Assembly (NCBI RefSeq): GCF_002115785.1
Contig: NZ_JFJY01000001.1
Coordinates: 310,001 to 374,000 of the forward strand
DNA from: Thalassospira sp. MCCC 1A03138
Lineage (GTDB): Bacteria > Pseudomonadota > Alphaproteobacteria > Rhodospirillales > Thalassospiraceae
Length of the DNA: 64,000 bases
Direction of reading: 5' to 3'
Position 1 is the first letter of the stretch. The number at the start of each line of letters is the position of its first letter. A model generated the notes under the pieces. That model was not told the DNA's origin, did not search any database, and worked only from the letters and a program-made list of their open reading frames with translations. Positions 18,602 through 26,159 of this stretch are shown here, one piece after another. Made by a program: the position numbers and the translations under genes.

Positions 18602-18961
18602 ATGATGTTTACCGTCACCAAACAATTCGCCTTTTCCGCCAGCCATCAACTGGCCGGGCTTGATGCCGATCACCCGTGCGCGCGCCTGCACGGGCATAAT
18701 TACATTGTCGAGGTCGAGCTTCGCGGTATGGAGCTTGATGCGCGGGGGTTCGTGCGCGATTACCGTGAACTGGGCCCGCTCAAGAAAATGATTGATGACG
18801 AATTTGATCACCGCCACCTGAACGAGGTCCTTGGCCACGATCATGCCACCGCCGAACGGCTTGCCCTTTTCTTTTACGAATGGGCGCATGATCGCTGGCC
18901 CGAAGTCAGCGCGGTACGGGTTTCCGAAACCCCGAAAACATGGGCGGAATACCGACCATGA
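18602..18961 (+). CDS. queD: 6-carboxy-5,6,7,8-tetrahydropterin synthase QueD
   Basis: Converts dihydroneopterin triphosphate to 6-carboxytetrahydropterin, the step before QueE. About 119 aa. Zinc ligands are His15, His30 and His32 (ASHQL, RLHGHNY), with catalytic Cys26 (DHPCARLHGH). The late HRHLNEV segment and the terminal ETPKTWAEY carry the pterin-binding Glu region. The frame is open upstream to 18494, but the ATG pair at 18602/18605 gives normal length. It overlaps queE by an ATGA junction, so the pair is translationally coupled. Confidence 0.96.
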   Translation: MMFTVTKQFAFSASHQLAGLDADHPCARLHGHNYIVEVELRGMELDARGFVRDYRELGPLKKMIDDEFDHRHLNEVLGHDHATAERLALFFYEWAHDRWPEVSAVRVSETPKTWAEYRP

Positions 18962-19743
18962 GCGGGACGGAACTTGCGCCAGAGCTTGAACCAGAGCTTG
19001 TGACGGATAAAATCCGCATATCGGAAATTTTTGGGCCTACCGTGCAGGGCGAAGGGGCGCTGATCGGCATGCCGACGGTGTTTGTCCGCACCGGGGGATG
19101 CGATTTTCGCTGTTCATGGTGCGATACGCTTTATGCCGTCGATCCGGCCTTTCGTGCCGACTGGAAACCCCATACGGCGGCCGAGGTCATGGCCCGCGTC
19201 CGCACCCTTTCGGGTGGCAAGCCGATCCTTGTGACCCTTTCGGGTGGCAACCCGGCGATCCAGCCGATGGGCGGGTTGATTGCGCTTGGCAAACGCGATG
19301 GCTTTACCTTTGCCATCGAGACACAGGGCAGCATCGCACGTGACTGGTTTGCCCATCTTGATTACCTGACGCTAAGTCCCAAACCGCCAAGCAGCAGCAC
19401 CGATTTTGCCCCCGATGCCCTCGCCGCCTGCATCACCGCGGCGCACGCCAATGGTGTGCTTGACGGCCCGGTTATCACGCTTAAATTCCCGGTCCGCGAT
19501 GATGCCGATCTGATGTTTGCCGACCATGTCCGCAAACTGCACCCCGATATCCCGGTCTGCCTGCAACCGGTCAACACCACACCTGTCGAGCCACATCCGG
19601 ACGGGGCAAATGGCGTTGATATTGCGGGATTGACGGAACGCTATCGCTGGCTGGTGGATCAGGTATCAGAACGCGGCTGGTTTAACATTCGTGTCCTGCC
19701 GCAATGGCACGTCCATGTCTGGGGCAACCTGCGCGGGATGTGA
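18958..19743 (+). CDS. queE: 7-carboxy-7-deazaguanine synthase QueE
   Basis: Radical SAM enzyme converting 6-carboxytetrahydropterin to 7-carboxy-7-deazaguanine. The [4Fe-4S]-binding cysteines are Cys48, Cys52 and Cys55 in CDFRCSWCDT, following the family start FGPTVQGEG (residues 25-33). LVTLSGGNPAIQP near residue 100 is the GGE-like SAM site, here with Asn in place of Glu, as in other QueE proteins. 261 aa from ATG 18958, which overlaps the queD stop. It is the last gene of the operon; queF and tgt are not in the window. Confidence 0.96.
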   Translation: MSGTELAPELEPELVTDKIRISEIFGPTVQGEGALIGMPTVFVRTGGCDFRCSWCDTLYAVDPAFRADWKPHTAAEVMARVRTLSGGKPILVTLSGGNPAIQPMGGLIALGKRDGFTFAIETQGSIARDWFAHLDYLTLSPKPPSSSTDFAPDALAACITAAHANGVLDGPVITLKFPVRDDADLMFADHVRKLHPDIPVCLQPVNTTPVEPHPDGANGVDIAGLTERYRWLVDQVSERGWFNIRVLPQWHVHVWGNLRGM

Positions 19744-20077
19744 TTTGCGGCTGTCGCTTTGTGCGATAGGGCGGGCACATTGCTCTCCTAAGGATGCGAA
19801 CCCGCCTGATCGCTAACTGAATGACTGCCGCATTTTTTCTTATTTCGTCCCCCATATCCTGCCAAACAGAACCAGATCATTTGCGAAATTGCGGGGCACT
19901 CACCATATTTAAGAGAGAAAGCCGGTTTGACTTCTCGCGCAGGGCGCACACAAAGGCCGGCAATCATGCTGTTTTGGGGCGAGCAGGAGCGGATTAAATC
20001 CGCTCGTTACACGGTCGCGTGAAACTGCCGGAAGCTTGGCCCTTGGTCCATTCCGGAAGCCCGAAGGAGCCATGATC
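19744..20077. other. Intergenic region with a perfect palindrome
   Basis: A 334-bp gap after queE. The visible structure is GAGCGGATT-A-AATCCGCTC at 19987-20005, a perfect 9-bp inverted repeat around one base, 72 bp before the start of the next gene. It could be an operator or a short hairpin in the leader of that gene. No terminator with a T run and no gene were recognised. Confidence 0.45.
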
Positions 20078-20428
20078 ATGACGATCACCCGCACCACGCA
20101 TCGCAGTGTTACCTTCTATCACCCGTTTCGTCTGGCCGGGCATGACCGGCTGTTTCCGCCCGGCATTTACGAGGTCGAAACCACCGAGGAACTTGATGCG
20201 ATGGCCGCTACCCGGACCTATAAAAAGATCGAATGCCGCATGCCGGTTCTGGTCGAAGGCAGCCGCGACATGGAGGAAGAAATCCTGATTGTCGATCCCG
20301 CCGCCCTTGATGCGGCACTGGTTCTTGATGCCGATCCGCTGCGCGAGGAAGAACGCGAAGCCCTTCTTGGCAGGCCGGGCACCCTCGCCAAACCACCGAT
20401 TGCCAATGGTGGCGCCAGCCAGCATTAG
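20078..20428 (+). CDS. Small conserved hypothetical protein
   Basis: About 116 aa, not recognised as a named family. The start contains RSVTFYHPFRLAGHDRLFPP followed by GIYEVETTEEL, which looks like a short beta-barrel or SH3-like strand pattern; the middle (ILIVDPAALDAALVLDADPL) is acidic, and the tail is low-complexity. ATG 20078 is chosen for AAGGAG 8 bases upstream; ATG 20072 is only 2 bases from it. It ends 4 bp inside the convergent methyltransferase gene. Its soluble, acidic character and stand-alone leader suggest a small regulatory or accessory protein, which is only a guess. Confidence 0.7.
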   Translation: MTITRTTHRSVTFYHPFRLAGHDRLFPPGIYEVETTEELDAMAATRTYKKIECRMPVLVEGSRDMEEEILIVDPAALDAALVLDADPLREEEREALLGRPGTLAKPPIANGGASQH

Positions 20429-21156
20429 GGTAAATACACCAACGGCGTGATCCAGCCCTGTTCCTGCATGACTTTTACCCCCTCCAGCAGCGGCCCGGCG
20501 ATCAGAAACCAGCAGCCATCGCGAATGGTGCGCAGGAAAACGGGCGGCTGACAGATCAGCGGGCTTTCATCGCGCCATCGGAACATCGCCGGGCGAAACC
20601 GTGGCACCGCAATCAGGTAACGGTAATATCGCGGGCCGAAGTTCTGCTTTAACACCGCCTCCTCACGCAGGGTCACCTCGCGCAGGACAATCCAGCAGAC
20701 AATGGCAAACAGTCCGGCAATCACAATGCTGCCGCTTTGCGCCCCTGCGCCGAATGCACCGATGATCGAAAACAGATAAAGCGGATTGCGGCACAGGGAA
20801 TAGGGACCGGTCATCACAAGTTTGGTCTTTTTACGCCCGCCGATATAAAGCGCGCACCAGCCACGCCCAACGATGCAGATCATGATGGCGATAATCCCGG
20901 TCGCCTCGATCACATCATGGATGTTTGTCGTGCGTTGCCAGCTTGCCTGTGCGAGCATCACCCAAAAAAGCATCATCAGACCGCCGATCCGCAACGTGCG
21001 CTTGCGGATACGCTGCACATTCCGAAGACCATCATCATGGCGCTCAGCGGCGTTTATGACGTTGCCGTCTCGAACGACCGTGTTTCGGTCATTATTTTCG
21101 CCGGGTTTGCTACTGGCATTATGGCTCGGCTTGAAATGGTTTTTCGGTTGGATCAT
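20425..21156 (-). CDS. Isoprenylcysteine carboxyl methyltransferase-like membrane protein
   Basis: About 243 aa. After a polar ~55-residue N-terminal region come about four membrane spans (GLMMLFWVMLAQASW; GIIAIMICIVGRGW; SIIGAFGAGA; IVIAGLFAIVCWIVL). The signature region TGPYSLCRNPLYLFS near residue 118 followed by REEAVLKQNFGPRYYRYL near 165 is the SAM-binding C-terminal pattern of the ICMT/PEMT group. Bacterial members methylate lipids or small molecules; the substrate here is unknown. AGGAAC lies about 9 bases before the ATG. Tail-to-tail 4-bp overlap with the small gene at 20078. Confidence 0.8.
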   Translation of the reverse strand: MIQPKNHFKPSHNASSKPGENNDRNTVVRDGNVINAAERHDDGLRNVQRIRKRTLRIGGLMMLFWVMLAQASWQRTTNIHDVIEATGIIAIMICIVGRGWCALYIGGRKKTKLVMTGPYSLCRNPLYLFSIIGAFGAGAQSGSIVIAGLFAIVCWIVLREVTLREEAVLKQNFGPRYYRYLIAVPRFRPAMFRWRDESPLICQPPVFLRTIRDGCWFLIAGPLLEGVKVMQEQGWITPLVYLP

Positions 21157-21195
21157 GTCGGCAGGTTCCTGTTTTGAAATCCTGCCAACCCTGCC

Positions 21196-22482
21196 CTATT
21201 GCGCTGCGTCCGACGTCCGGCCCTGCCCATCCGACCCATCCGGTGTCACTCCGGACGCTTGCGATTCTGCGACGGCCTGCGCGTTCGCCCGCACCGCACT
21301 TGGCGTATCCCCAGTCAGCTTTTTGAACGCCAGATTAAAGGTCGATTTCGAATTGAAACCGACACTTAGCGCCACATCCAGGATGGTGCGGTCCGGCTCG
21401 GCAATCAGCACCGCACGGGCTTCCTCAATCCTCGCCCCATTGACATAATCAAAGAAATTCTGCCCGATATGATGGTTCAAAACATAGGATAACTGATTGG
21501 GTGAAACCCCGATGGCACGGGCAAGCTTCGGAAGCGAAACCAGCGGGTCCAGCAGCAGCTCTCCGCGCTTGCGAATCTCATCAAGCCGCCTTCGCGCCAA
21601 TGCCACGCCGTCATCGTCAAGCAACGGCCGTGTGATCGGTTCCACCTCGGAGCCCGGCAGAGAAGGCGCAACAGGAACCGCCGCAGAAACAGCATTGCTT
21701 TCCGAGCCGTGTACTGGTTCGGTCAGGTCCTCTTCATCCACCTCGCCCTCGCCCGGCCAATCGGGCATGACAAACAAAACCGGCTGGGTCGCGATCTCAT
21801 AGCTAAGCGCAAACAGCAGTAGCAAAAATGCCACCCCGGTTCCCGACATCGCCAGGTCTTCAACAAAGAAAAATGCGGCAATCTTACCGATCAGGGCCGT
21901 CAGGAAGATCAGGCTGACACCGCCGAGAATGACCGCCATCCAGCGGCGCATCGCGTTGCGATCCGCTCCGAGCTGTTCCTGTGCCTGACGGAAATACCGA
22001 TGCGCCACCTTCCAGATCAGCAAAACATAAGTTCCCGCCTGCGCGAAAATCGCAAACCAGCAGAAACTGCTGATGGCGGCAGGAACAGTAAAACTATGTT
22101 GAAAATTATCCGAGATGGGCATGCCATTGGTGATCGACCATGCCATGAGGTTCAGAACCACGCCTGCCAACACAAAATGTACCCAAGGCTGACGTGACGG
22201 GACGCCAGAAACTTCGCGGAAGTAAAGATAAACAGCAGGGGCAATCAGGAAATTGGCCGGAATGAATATCATTTCGACAACCTGATAGCCTTGCTGCGAA
22301 AAGAAAACCTCTGCGACATCTTCGAACAGGTTGAACGCCACAGCGGCAAGGAAAAGCATCATCCAGCGATTGGCGCGGAACGCGCGCGCGCCCTCGGAAC
22401 GCAACAGCAGGCAAAGGAATGCTGCCTGCGCGATGCCAGCTACAGCCACAATCAGATCAAGATAGTCATATATGTCGTTCAT
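21196..22482 (-). CDS. Membrane-anchored AraC-type regulator (copy 1)
   Basis: About 428 aa. The N-terminal ~245 residues hold seven or so hydrophobic spans (for example LIVAVAGIAQAAFLCLLL at residues 9-26, MMLFLAAVAFNLF, FLIAPAVYLYF and GGVSLIFLTALIGKIAAFFF), then an acidic linker (~250-290), then an AraC/XylS double helix-turn-helix: LPKLARAIGVSPNQLSYVLN and ILDVALSVGFNSKSTFNLAF. Such 7TM-AraC proteins are thought to sense an envelope or extracytoplasmic signal and act on nearby promoters from the membrane. It is a paralogue of the gene at 22569 and lies 86 bp downstream of it, same strand. Target genes are unknown. Confidence 0.88.
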   Translation of the reverse strand: MNDIYDYLDLIVAVAGIAQAAFLCLLLRSEGARAFRANRWMMLFLAAVAFNLFEDVAEVFFSQQGYQVVEMIFIPANFLIAPAVYLYFREVSGVPSRQPWVHFVLAGVVLNLMAWSITNGMPISDNFQHSFTVPAAISSFCWFAIFAQAGTYVLLIWKVAHRYFRQAQEQLGADRNAMRRWMAVILGGVSLIFLTALIGKIAAFFFVEDLAMSGTGVAFLLLLFALSYEIATQPVLFVMPDWPGEGEVDEEDLTEPVHGSESNAVSAAVPVAPSLPGSEVEPITRPLLDDDGVALARRRLDEIRKRGELLLDPLVSLPKLARAIGVSPNQLSYVLNHHIGQNFFDYVNGARIEEARAVLIAEPDRTILDVALSVGFNSKSTFNLAFKKLTGDTPSAVRANAQAVAESQASGVTPDGSDGQGRTSDAAQ

Positions 22483-22568
22483 GAACCTGTCTTATCCGTG
22501 CTTTTCAGTTTTCGGATTTGCGCATGCCTGCCTAGACCGCGCGCCAAATTTATCGCTTCAATGTCTGG

Positions 22569-23858
22569 TCAATATGTCGGGCCAAGCGAAATCGGCACCC
22601 GGGTTTGATCATCAGACTGTTGTTCGGGTGGTGGGTCAGTCGTGTCTGACACATGGCGCGCAGAATCCCGAACCGCACTTGGCGTCTCTCCGGTTAACGT
22701 CTTAAAGGCCAGATTGAAGGTCGATTTCGAATTGAAACCCACACTAAGCGCCACATCAAGAATGGTTCGGTCCGGCTCGGCGATCAGTACCGCGCGAGCT
22801 TCTTCGACCCTTGCACTATTGACGTAGTTGAAGAACTTCTGCCCAATATGATGGTTTAATACATATGATAGCTGATTGGGTGAAACGCCTACCGCACGAG
22901 CAAGCTTTGGCATAGATATCAGGGGATCAAACAGCAGGTCTCCACGTTTGCGAATATCATCAAGCCGTCGGCATATGATTGCTGCCCCGTCCTCATCAAG
23001 CAAAGGGCGCGGAAAGCTCGGAATATCCGGCTGCGAAACTTCCCCATATCCGGAGTTGATCGGACCGGCAGCAGGAGGATCTTCCGCATCTACTGAATCG
23101 GGGATATCAATCACCTCGCCCTCACCGGGCCAGTCAGCCATGACAAACAACACCGGCTGCGTCGCGATCACGTAAGTCATGGCAAACAGCACCATCACAA
23201 ATGCAAGCCCCGCACCCGACATGGCAAGGTCTTGGGGTAAATAACGGGATGCAATCCAGCTTAGTAAAACTGTTACGAAAATCAGACTTACACCACCCAG
23301 AATGACGATGATCCAACGGCGCATTGCATTGCGATCAGCACCAAGCTGTTCCTGAGTCTGGTGAAAATAGCGCTGGGATACATTCCACAGCAGCACAATA
23401 TAAAAGGCCGACTGCGCAAAAAACGTGAACCAACAAACCCGCCTGATCACAAATGACAGCATAACATCGCGGGAAGGTGCGTTCGGCCCATCAGTTTCAA
23501 AACTGAGAAGCCAGGCAATAACGTTAAAGATCACACCAACCAAAACGAAATGTATCCACGGCCGTGCAGATGGTGTGCCGGAAATCTCCCGGAAATAAAG
23601 ATATATCGCGGGCACTATCACAAAATTGGCCGGAAAGAAGAACAGCACAATCATTTCTTCCGCCTCGGCAGGAAGCATGCGCTTGGTGACATCGTTAAAC
23701 AGATTGAGCATTACGGCGCCAAGGAAAAGCATCATCCAGCGATTGGCAGCAAACGCACGCACACCTTCGGCGCGCAATAGAAAACAAAGGAATAAACCCT
23801 GCACCAATCCAACCGCTGCGATCGTAATGTCCGCGTATCTGGCGAATTCCGCCATCAT
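22569..23858 (-). CDS. Membrane-anchored AraC-type regulator (copy 2)
   Basis: About 429 aa, the same architecture as the downstream gene: about seven membrane spans (ITIAAVGLVQGLFLCFLLRA; MMLFLGAVMLNLF; FVIVPAIYLYF; GGVSLIFVTVLLSWI), acidic linker, and C-terminal AraC domain with LPKLARAVGVSPNQL-type first helix-turn-helix and VGFNSKSTFNLAF second one. Identity to copy 1 is highest in the DNA-binding part and lower in the sensor spans, so the two may bind similar sites while responding to different signals. Both start codons at 23855/23858 are possible. The 341-bp region upstream lies between this gene and the PadR operon. Confidence 0.88.
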   Translation of the reverse strand: MMAEFARYADITIAAVGLVQGLFLCFLLRAEGVRAFAANRWMMLFLGAVMLNLFNDVTKRMLPAEAEEMIVLFFFPANFVIVPAIYLYFREISGTPSARPWIHFVLVGVIFNVIAWLLSFETDGPNAPSRDVMLSFVIRRVCWFTFFAQSAFYIVLLWNVSQRYFHQTQEQLGADRNAMRRWIIVILGGVSLIFVTVLLSWIASRYLPQDLAMSGAGLAFVMVLFAMTYVIATQPVLFVMADWPGEGEVIDIPDSVDAEDPPAAGPINSGYGEVSQPDIPSFPRPLLDEDGAAIICRRLDDIRKRGDLLFDPLISMPKLARAVGVSPNQLSYVLNHHIGQKFFNYVNSARVEEARAVLIAEPDRTILDVALSVGFNSKSTFNLAFKTLTGETPSAVRDSARHVSDTTDPPPEQQSDDQTRVPISLGPTY

Positions 23859-24103
23859 ATCAAGCTACCCGCAATTATTCGCCATTCGATTTTAAGCCGA
23901 CACACATGCCTGCACTATCGTTTCAATATGCACAAACAAACACAATCGGCGTCCGACAATGCACAGCCGGACGCCCGAACAGGCGAAATCAGACAGTTTG
24001 CTTCTTGGACCAGCATGGCTGCGCCAAACGGATGATGAAACATTCGTCAGTTTTGTAACAAACCACCTGCACCGATCGTCATGAAACTAAAACGCGTATT
24101 AAA

Positions 24104-24159
24104 TTGACTATATCAATTCGATATACTAAGAATCGATATATATCGAACTGATATAGTCA
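24104..24159 (+). promoter_or_regulatory. Nested palindromic operator upstream of padR-RND operon
   Basis: TGACTATATCA (24105-24115) and TGATATAGTCA (24149-24159) are a perfect 11-bp inverted repeat. Inside lie TTCGATATA (24117-24125) and the perfect 14-bp palindrome TCGATATATATCGA (24133-24146). The AT-rich dyads 40 bp before the padR start fit the winged-helix PadR family, whose members commonly bind such sites and repress their own operon. The rest of the gap (23859-24199) shows no gene. Confidence 0.7.
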
Positions 24160-24199
24160 TTCAAGCATTTTCCCCCGCCGGAATGGCAATCGGATCGAG

Positions 24200-24814
24200 A
24201 TGCATAACAGGATGGATACCAAACAGAATATGGATGTGCGCACTTTGTGCCTTGGCGCCCTGATGGGTGGTGAAGCAACCGGATACGAGATTCGCAAAAT
24301 GTTTGAAGATGGTACTTTCAGCCATTTTCAGATCGCGTCTCTTGGTTCGATCTATCCGGCCCTGACCAAGCTGACGCAGGACGGCATGGTAACCTTTGTC
24401 GAACGCGAACAGGAAAATCGTCCCGACAAAAAGGTTTACCAGCTGACCAGTGAAGGCAGGCGAACGTTTCTGCGCACATTGTTGCAAACACGCCCAGGCG
24501 AAGATCGTTACCGGTCCGATATTCTGTTCATGCTGACCTTTGCCGAGGAACTGCCGATCGAGCTGACCGAGGCATTGATCGATGAATTCGCCGCCCGCCA
24601 CGAAATGATGAAATTCGATATCGATCCGGACAATCCGCAAAAGGATGAATGTCCGCTTGCCCATGGACGCGATGAAGACGGGCAGCCGACCCCAGGTTGC
24701 CGTTTCGTCGCCGGACTTGGGCAGGCAATGTGCGAGGCGACACTGAAATTCATCCGCGAAAACAAATCAGGTTTGATCGAGGAATTGCGAACCCGCAAAG
24801 ACAGGAAAGCCTGA
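24200..24814 (+). CDS. PadR-family transcriptional regulator
   Basis: About 204 aa. The winged-helix N-terminal domain carries LCLGALMGGEATGYEIRKMF, then LGSIYPALTKLTQDGMVTFV and VYQLTSEGRRTFLRTLL, the standard PadR-type pattern; the C-terminal ~90 residues form the helical dimerisation part, with a DPDNPQKDECPLAHGRD segment and cysteines near 145 and 165. Alternative starts at 24212 and 24230 exist. It lies 121 bp upstream of the RND pump genes on the same strand, so it is the likely repressor of the operon, acting through the palindromes just before it. An efflux-substrate ligand is plausible. Confidence 0.88.
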   Translation: MHNRMDTKQNMDVRTLCLGALMGGEATGYEIRKMFEDGTFSHFQIASLGSIYPALTKLTQDGMVTFVEREQENRPDKKVYQLTSEGRRTFLRTLLQTRPGEDRYRSDILFMLTFAEELPIELTEALIDEFAARHEMMKFDIDPDNPQKDECPLAHGRDEDGQPTPGCRFVAGLGQAMCEATLKFIRENKSGLIEELRTRKDRKA

Positions 24815-24935
24815 TCCGCTGATACCAAAACAACAGGACCACCAAGAATAACAAGAACCGCAAGGTTCAGCACAAAGCGCCACTTTATTCAGTGCCACAC
24901 GCATTCCGTTTGGGCATATCTGAGGGAATAGAACC

Positions 24936-26129
24936 ATGAATGCTTCACGCCTTATCGCCATCGTACTTGCCATCGGGGCGGTACTTTGGGTTGGGTCCGG
25001 ATTACTGGGCGGGGACGATTCCGCCGAAACAGGCCAGACGTCCGCGGTCGAAAACGCAGACAGCGCGCAAGTCGTGGAAAATGGCGATGCGCCTGATTCT
25101 ACCACATCACCTTCCGCCGGGCATGCCCCACATGCTGCGGTCCGCGTAAGAACCAGCGAAGCTGTCGAGCATGTGGATGTCCTACGCATTTCCGGACGCA
25201 CCGAAGCCGTGGTCTCCGTTGAAATTCGTGCCCAGATAGATGCCATGGTCGAAGAAATCGGCGCAATCAAGGGCCAGCGTGTAAAAAAGGGTGATCTTCT
25301 GGTCAAGCTGGCGGTTGAAGACCGTGCCGCGCGCGTCGAAAAGGCGCGTGCCCTTGTCGCCCAGCGCGAACTTGAAAACAGTGCCGCCAAAAGCCTTGCC
25401 GAAAAGAATTACCGTTCGAAAACCGGTGTCGCAGAAACCAAGGCCCTGCTGGAAGAAGCGCGGGCGGACCTGAAACTGGCACAGATCGAACTGAACCATA
25501 CCGAAATTCGGGCTCCGTTTGATGGCGTAGTCGAAGACCGCCCGGCTGAGATCGGTGATCTTCTGTCCGTTAGCGATCCCGTCGCGACCCTGATCCAGGC
25601 CGACCCGATGCTGGTGGTTGCCCACGTCCCTGAACATTCAATCGGCAGCGTGCAGACCGGCCAGTTGGCACATATCACCCTGTTTGACGGACGCGAGGCC
25701 GATGGTGTCGTTCGGTATGTTTCACAGGCATCGGACAATTCGACACGCACCTACCGGGTTGAAGTTGAAATCGACAATGCTGATCTGAGCATCCCCGATG
25801 GCATGACATCCGAATTGCAAATTCCGATCGGCACCAAGATGGCACACCGCGTTGCCCCGTCGGTTCTGACTCTGAATGACGAAGGACAGGTCGGTGTCCG
25901 TGGCATTGTCGATGGCAACAAGGTTGCATTCTACCCGATCGAACTTCAGGGCGGAAATCGTGATGGCATCTGGATTGGTGGTCTTCCGGAAAAGATCGAC
26001 CTGATTGTGGTCGGCCATGACTGGGTCAAGGAAGGCGCAACGGTCGAAGTCAGCCGGATTGAAGTTGGCGATGCCCCTGAAAACTTACAAAACATGGCCG
26101 CCGCCCCAAAGGAAACGGTCGCGCGTTAA
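24936..26129 (+). CDS. RND efflux periplasmic adaptor (membrane fusion protein)
   Basis: HlyD/AcrA-family adaptor, 397 aa, linking the inner-membrane pump to an outer-membrane channel. An N-terminal hydrophobic anchor (LIAIVLAIGAVLWVGSGLLG) is followed by an acidic low-complexity stretch, then the lipoyl/barrel halves (ISGRTEAVVSVEIRAQIDAM; HTEIRAPFDGVVEDRPAEIG) and a coiled-coil hairpin around residues 130-185 (ARALVAQRELENSAAKSLAE). AGGGAAT precedes the ATG. 30 bp upstream of the pump gene and in the same operon. No outer-membrane factor gene is in the window. Confidence 0.92.
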   Translation: MNASRLIAIVLAIGAVLWVGSGLLGGDDSAETGQTSAVENADSAQVVENGDAPDSTTSPSAGHAPHAAVRVRTSEAVEHVDVLRISGRTEAVVSVEIRAQIDAMVEEIGAIKGQRVKKGDLLVKLAVEDRAARVEKARALVAQRELENSAAKSLAEKNYRSKTGVAETKALLEEARADLKLAQIELNHTEIRAPFDGVVEDRPAEIGDLLSVSDPVATLIQADPMLVVAHVPEHSIGSVQTGQLAHITLFDGREADGVVRYVSQASDNSTRTYRVEVEIDNADLSIPDGMTSELQIPIGTKMAHRVAPSVLTLNDEGQVGVRGIVDGNKVAFYPIELQGGNRDGIWIGGLPEKIDLIVVGHDWVKEGATVEVSRIEVGDAPENLQNMAAAPKETVAR

Positions 26130-26159
26130 GCGTGGCATTGAGGAACCGGAGACAGAAAC

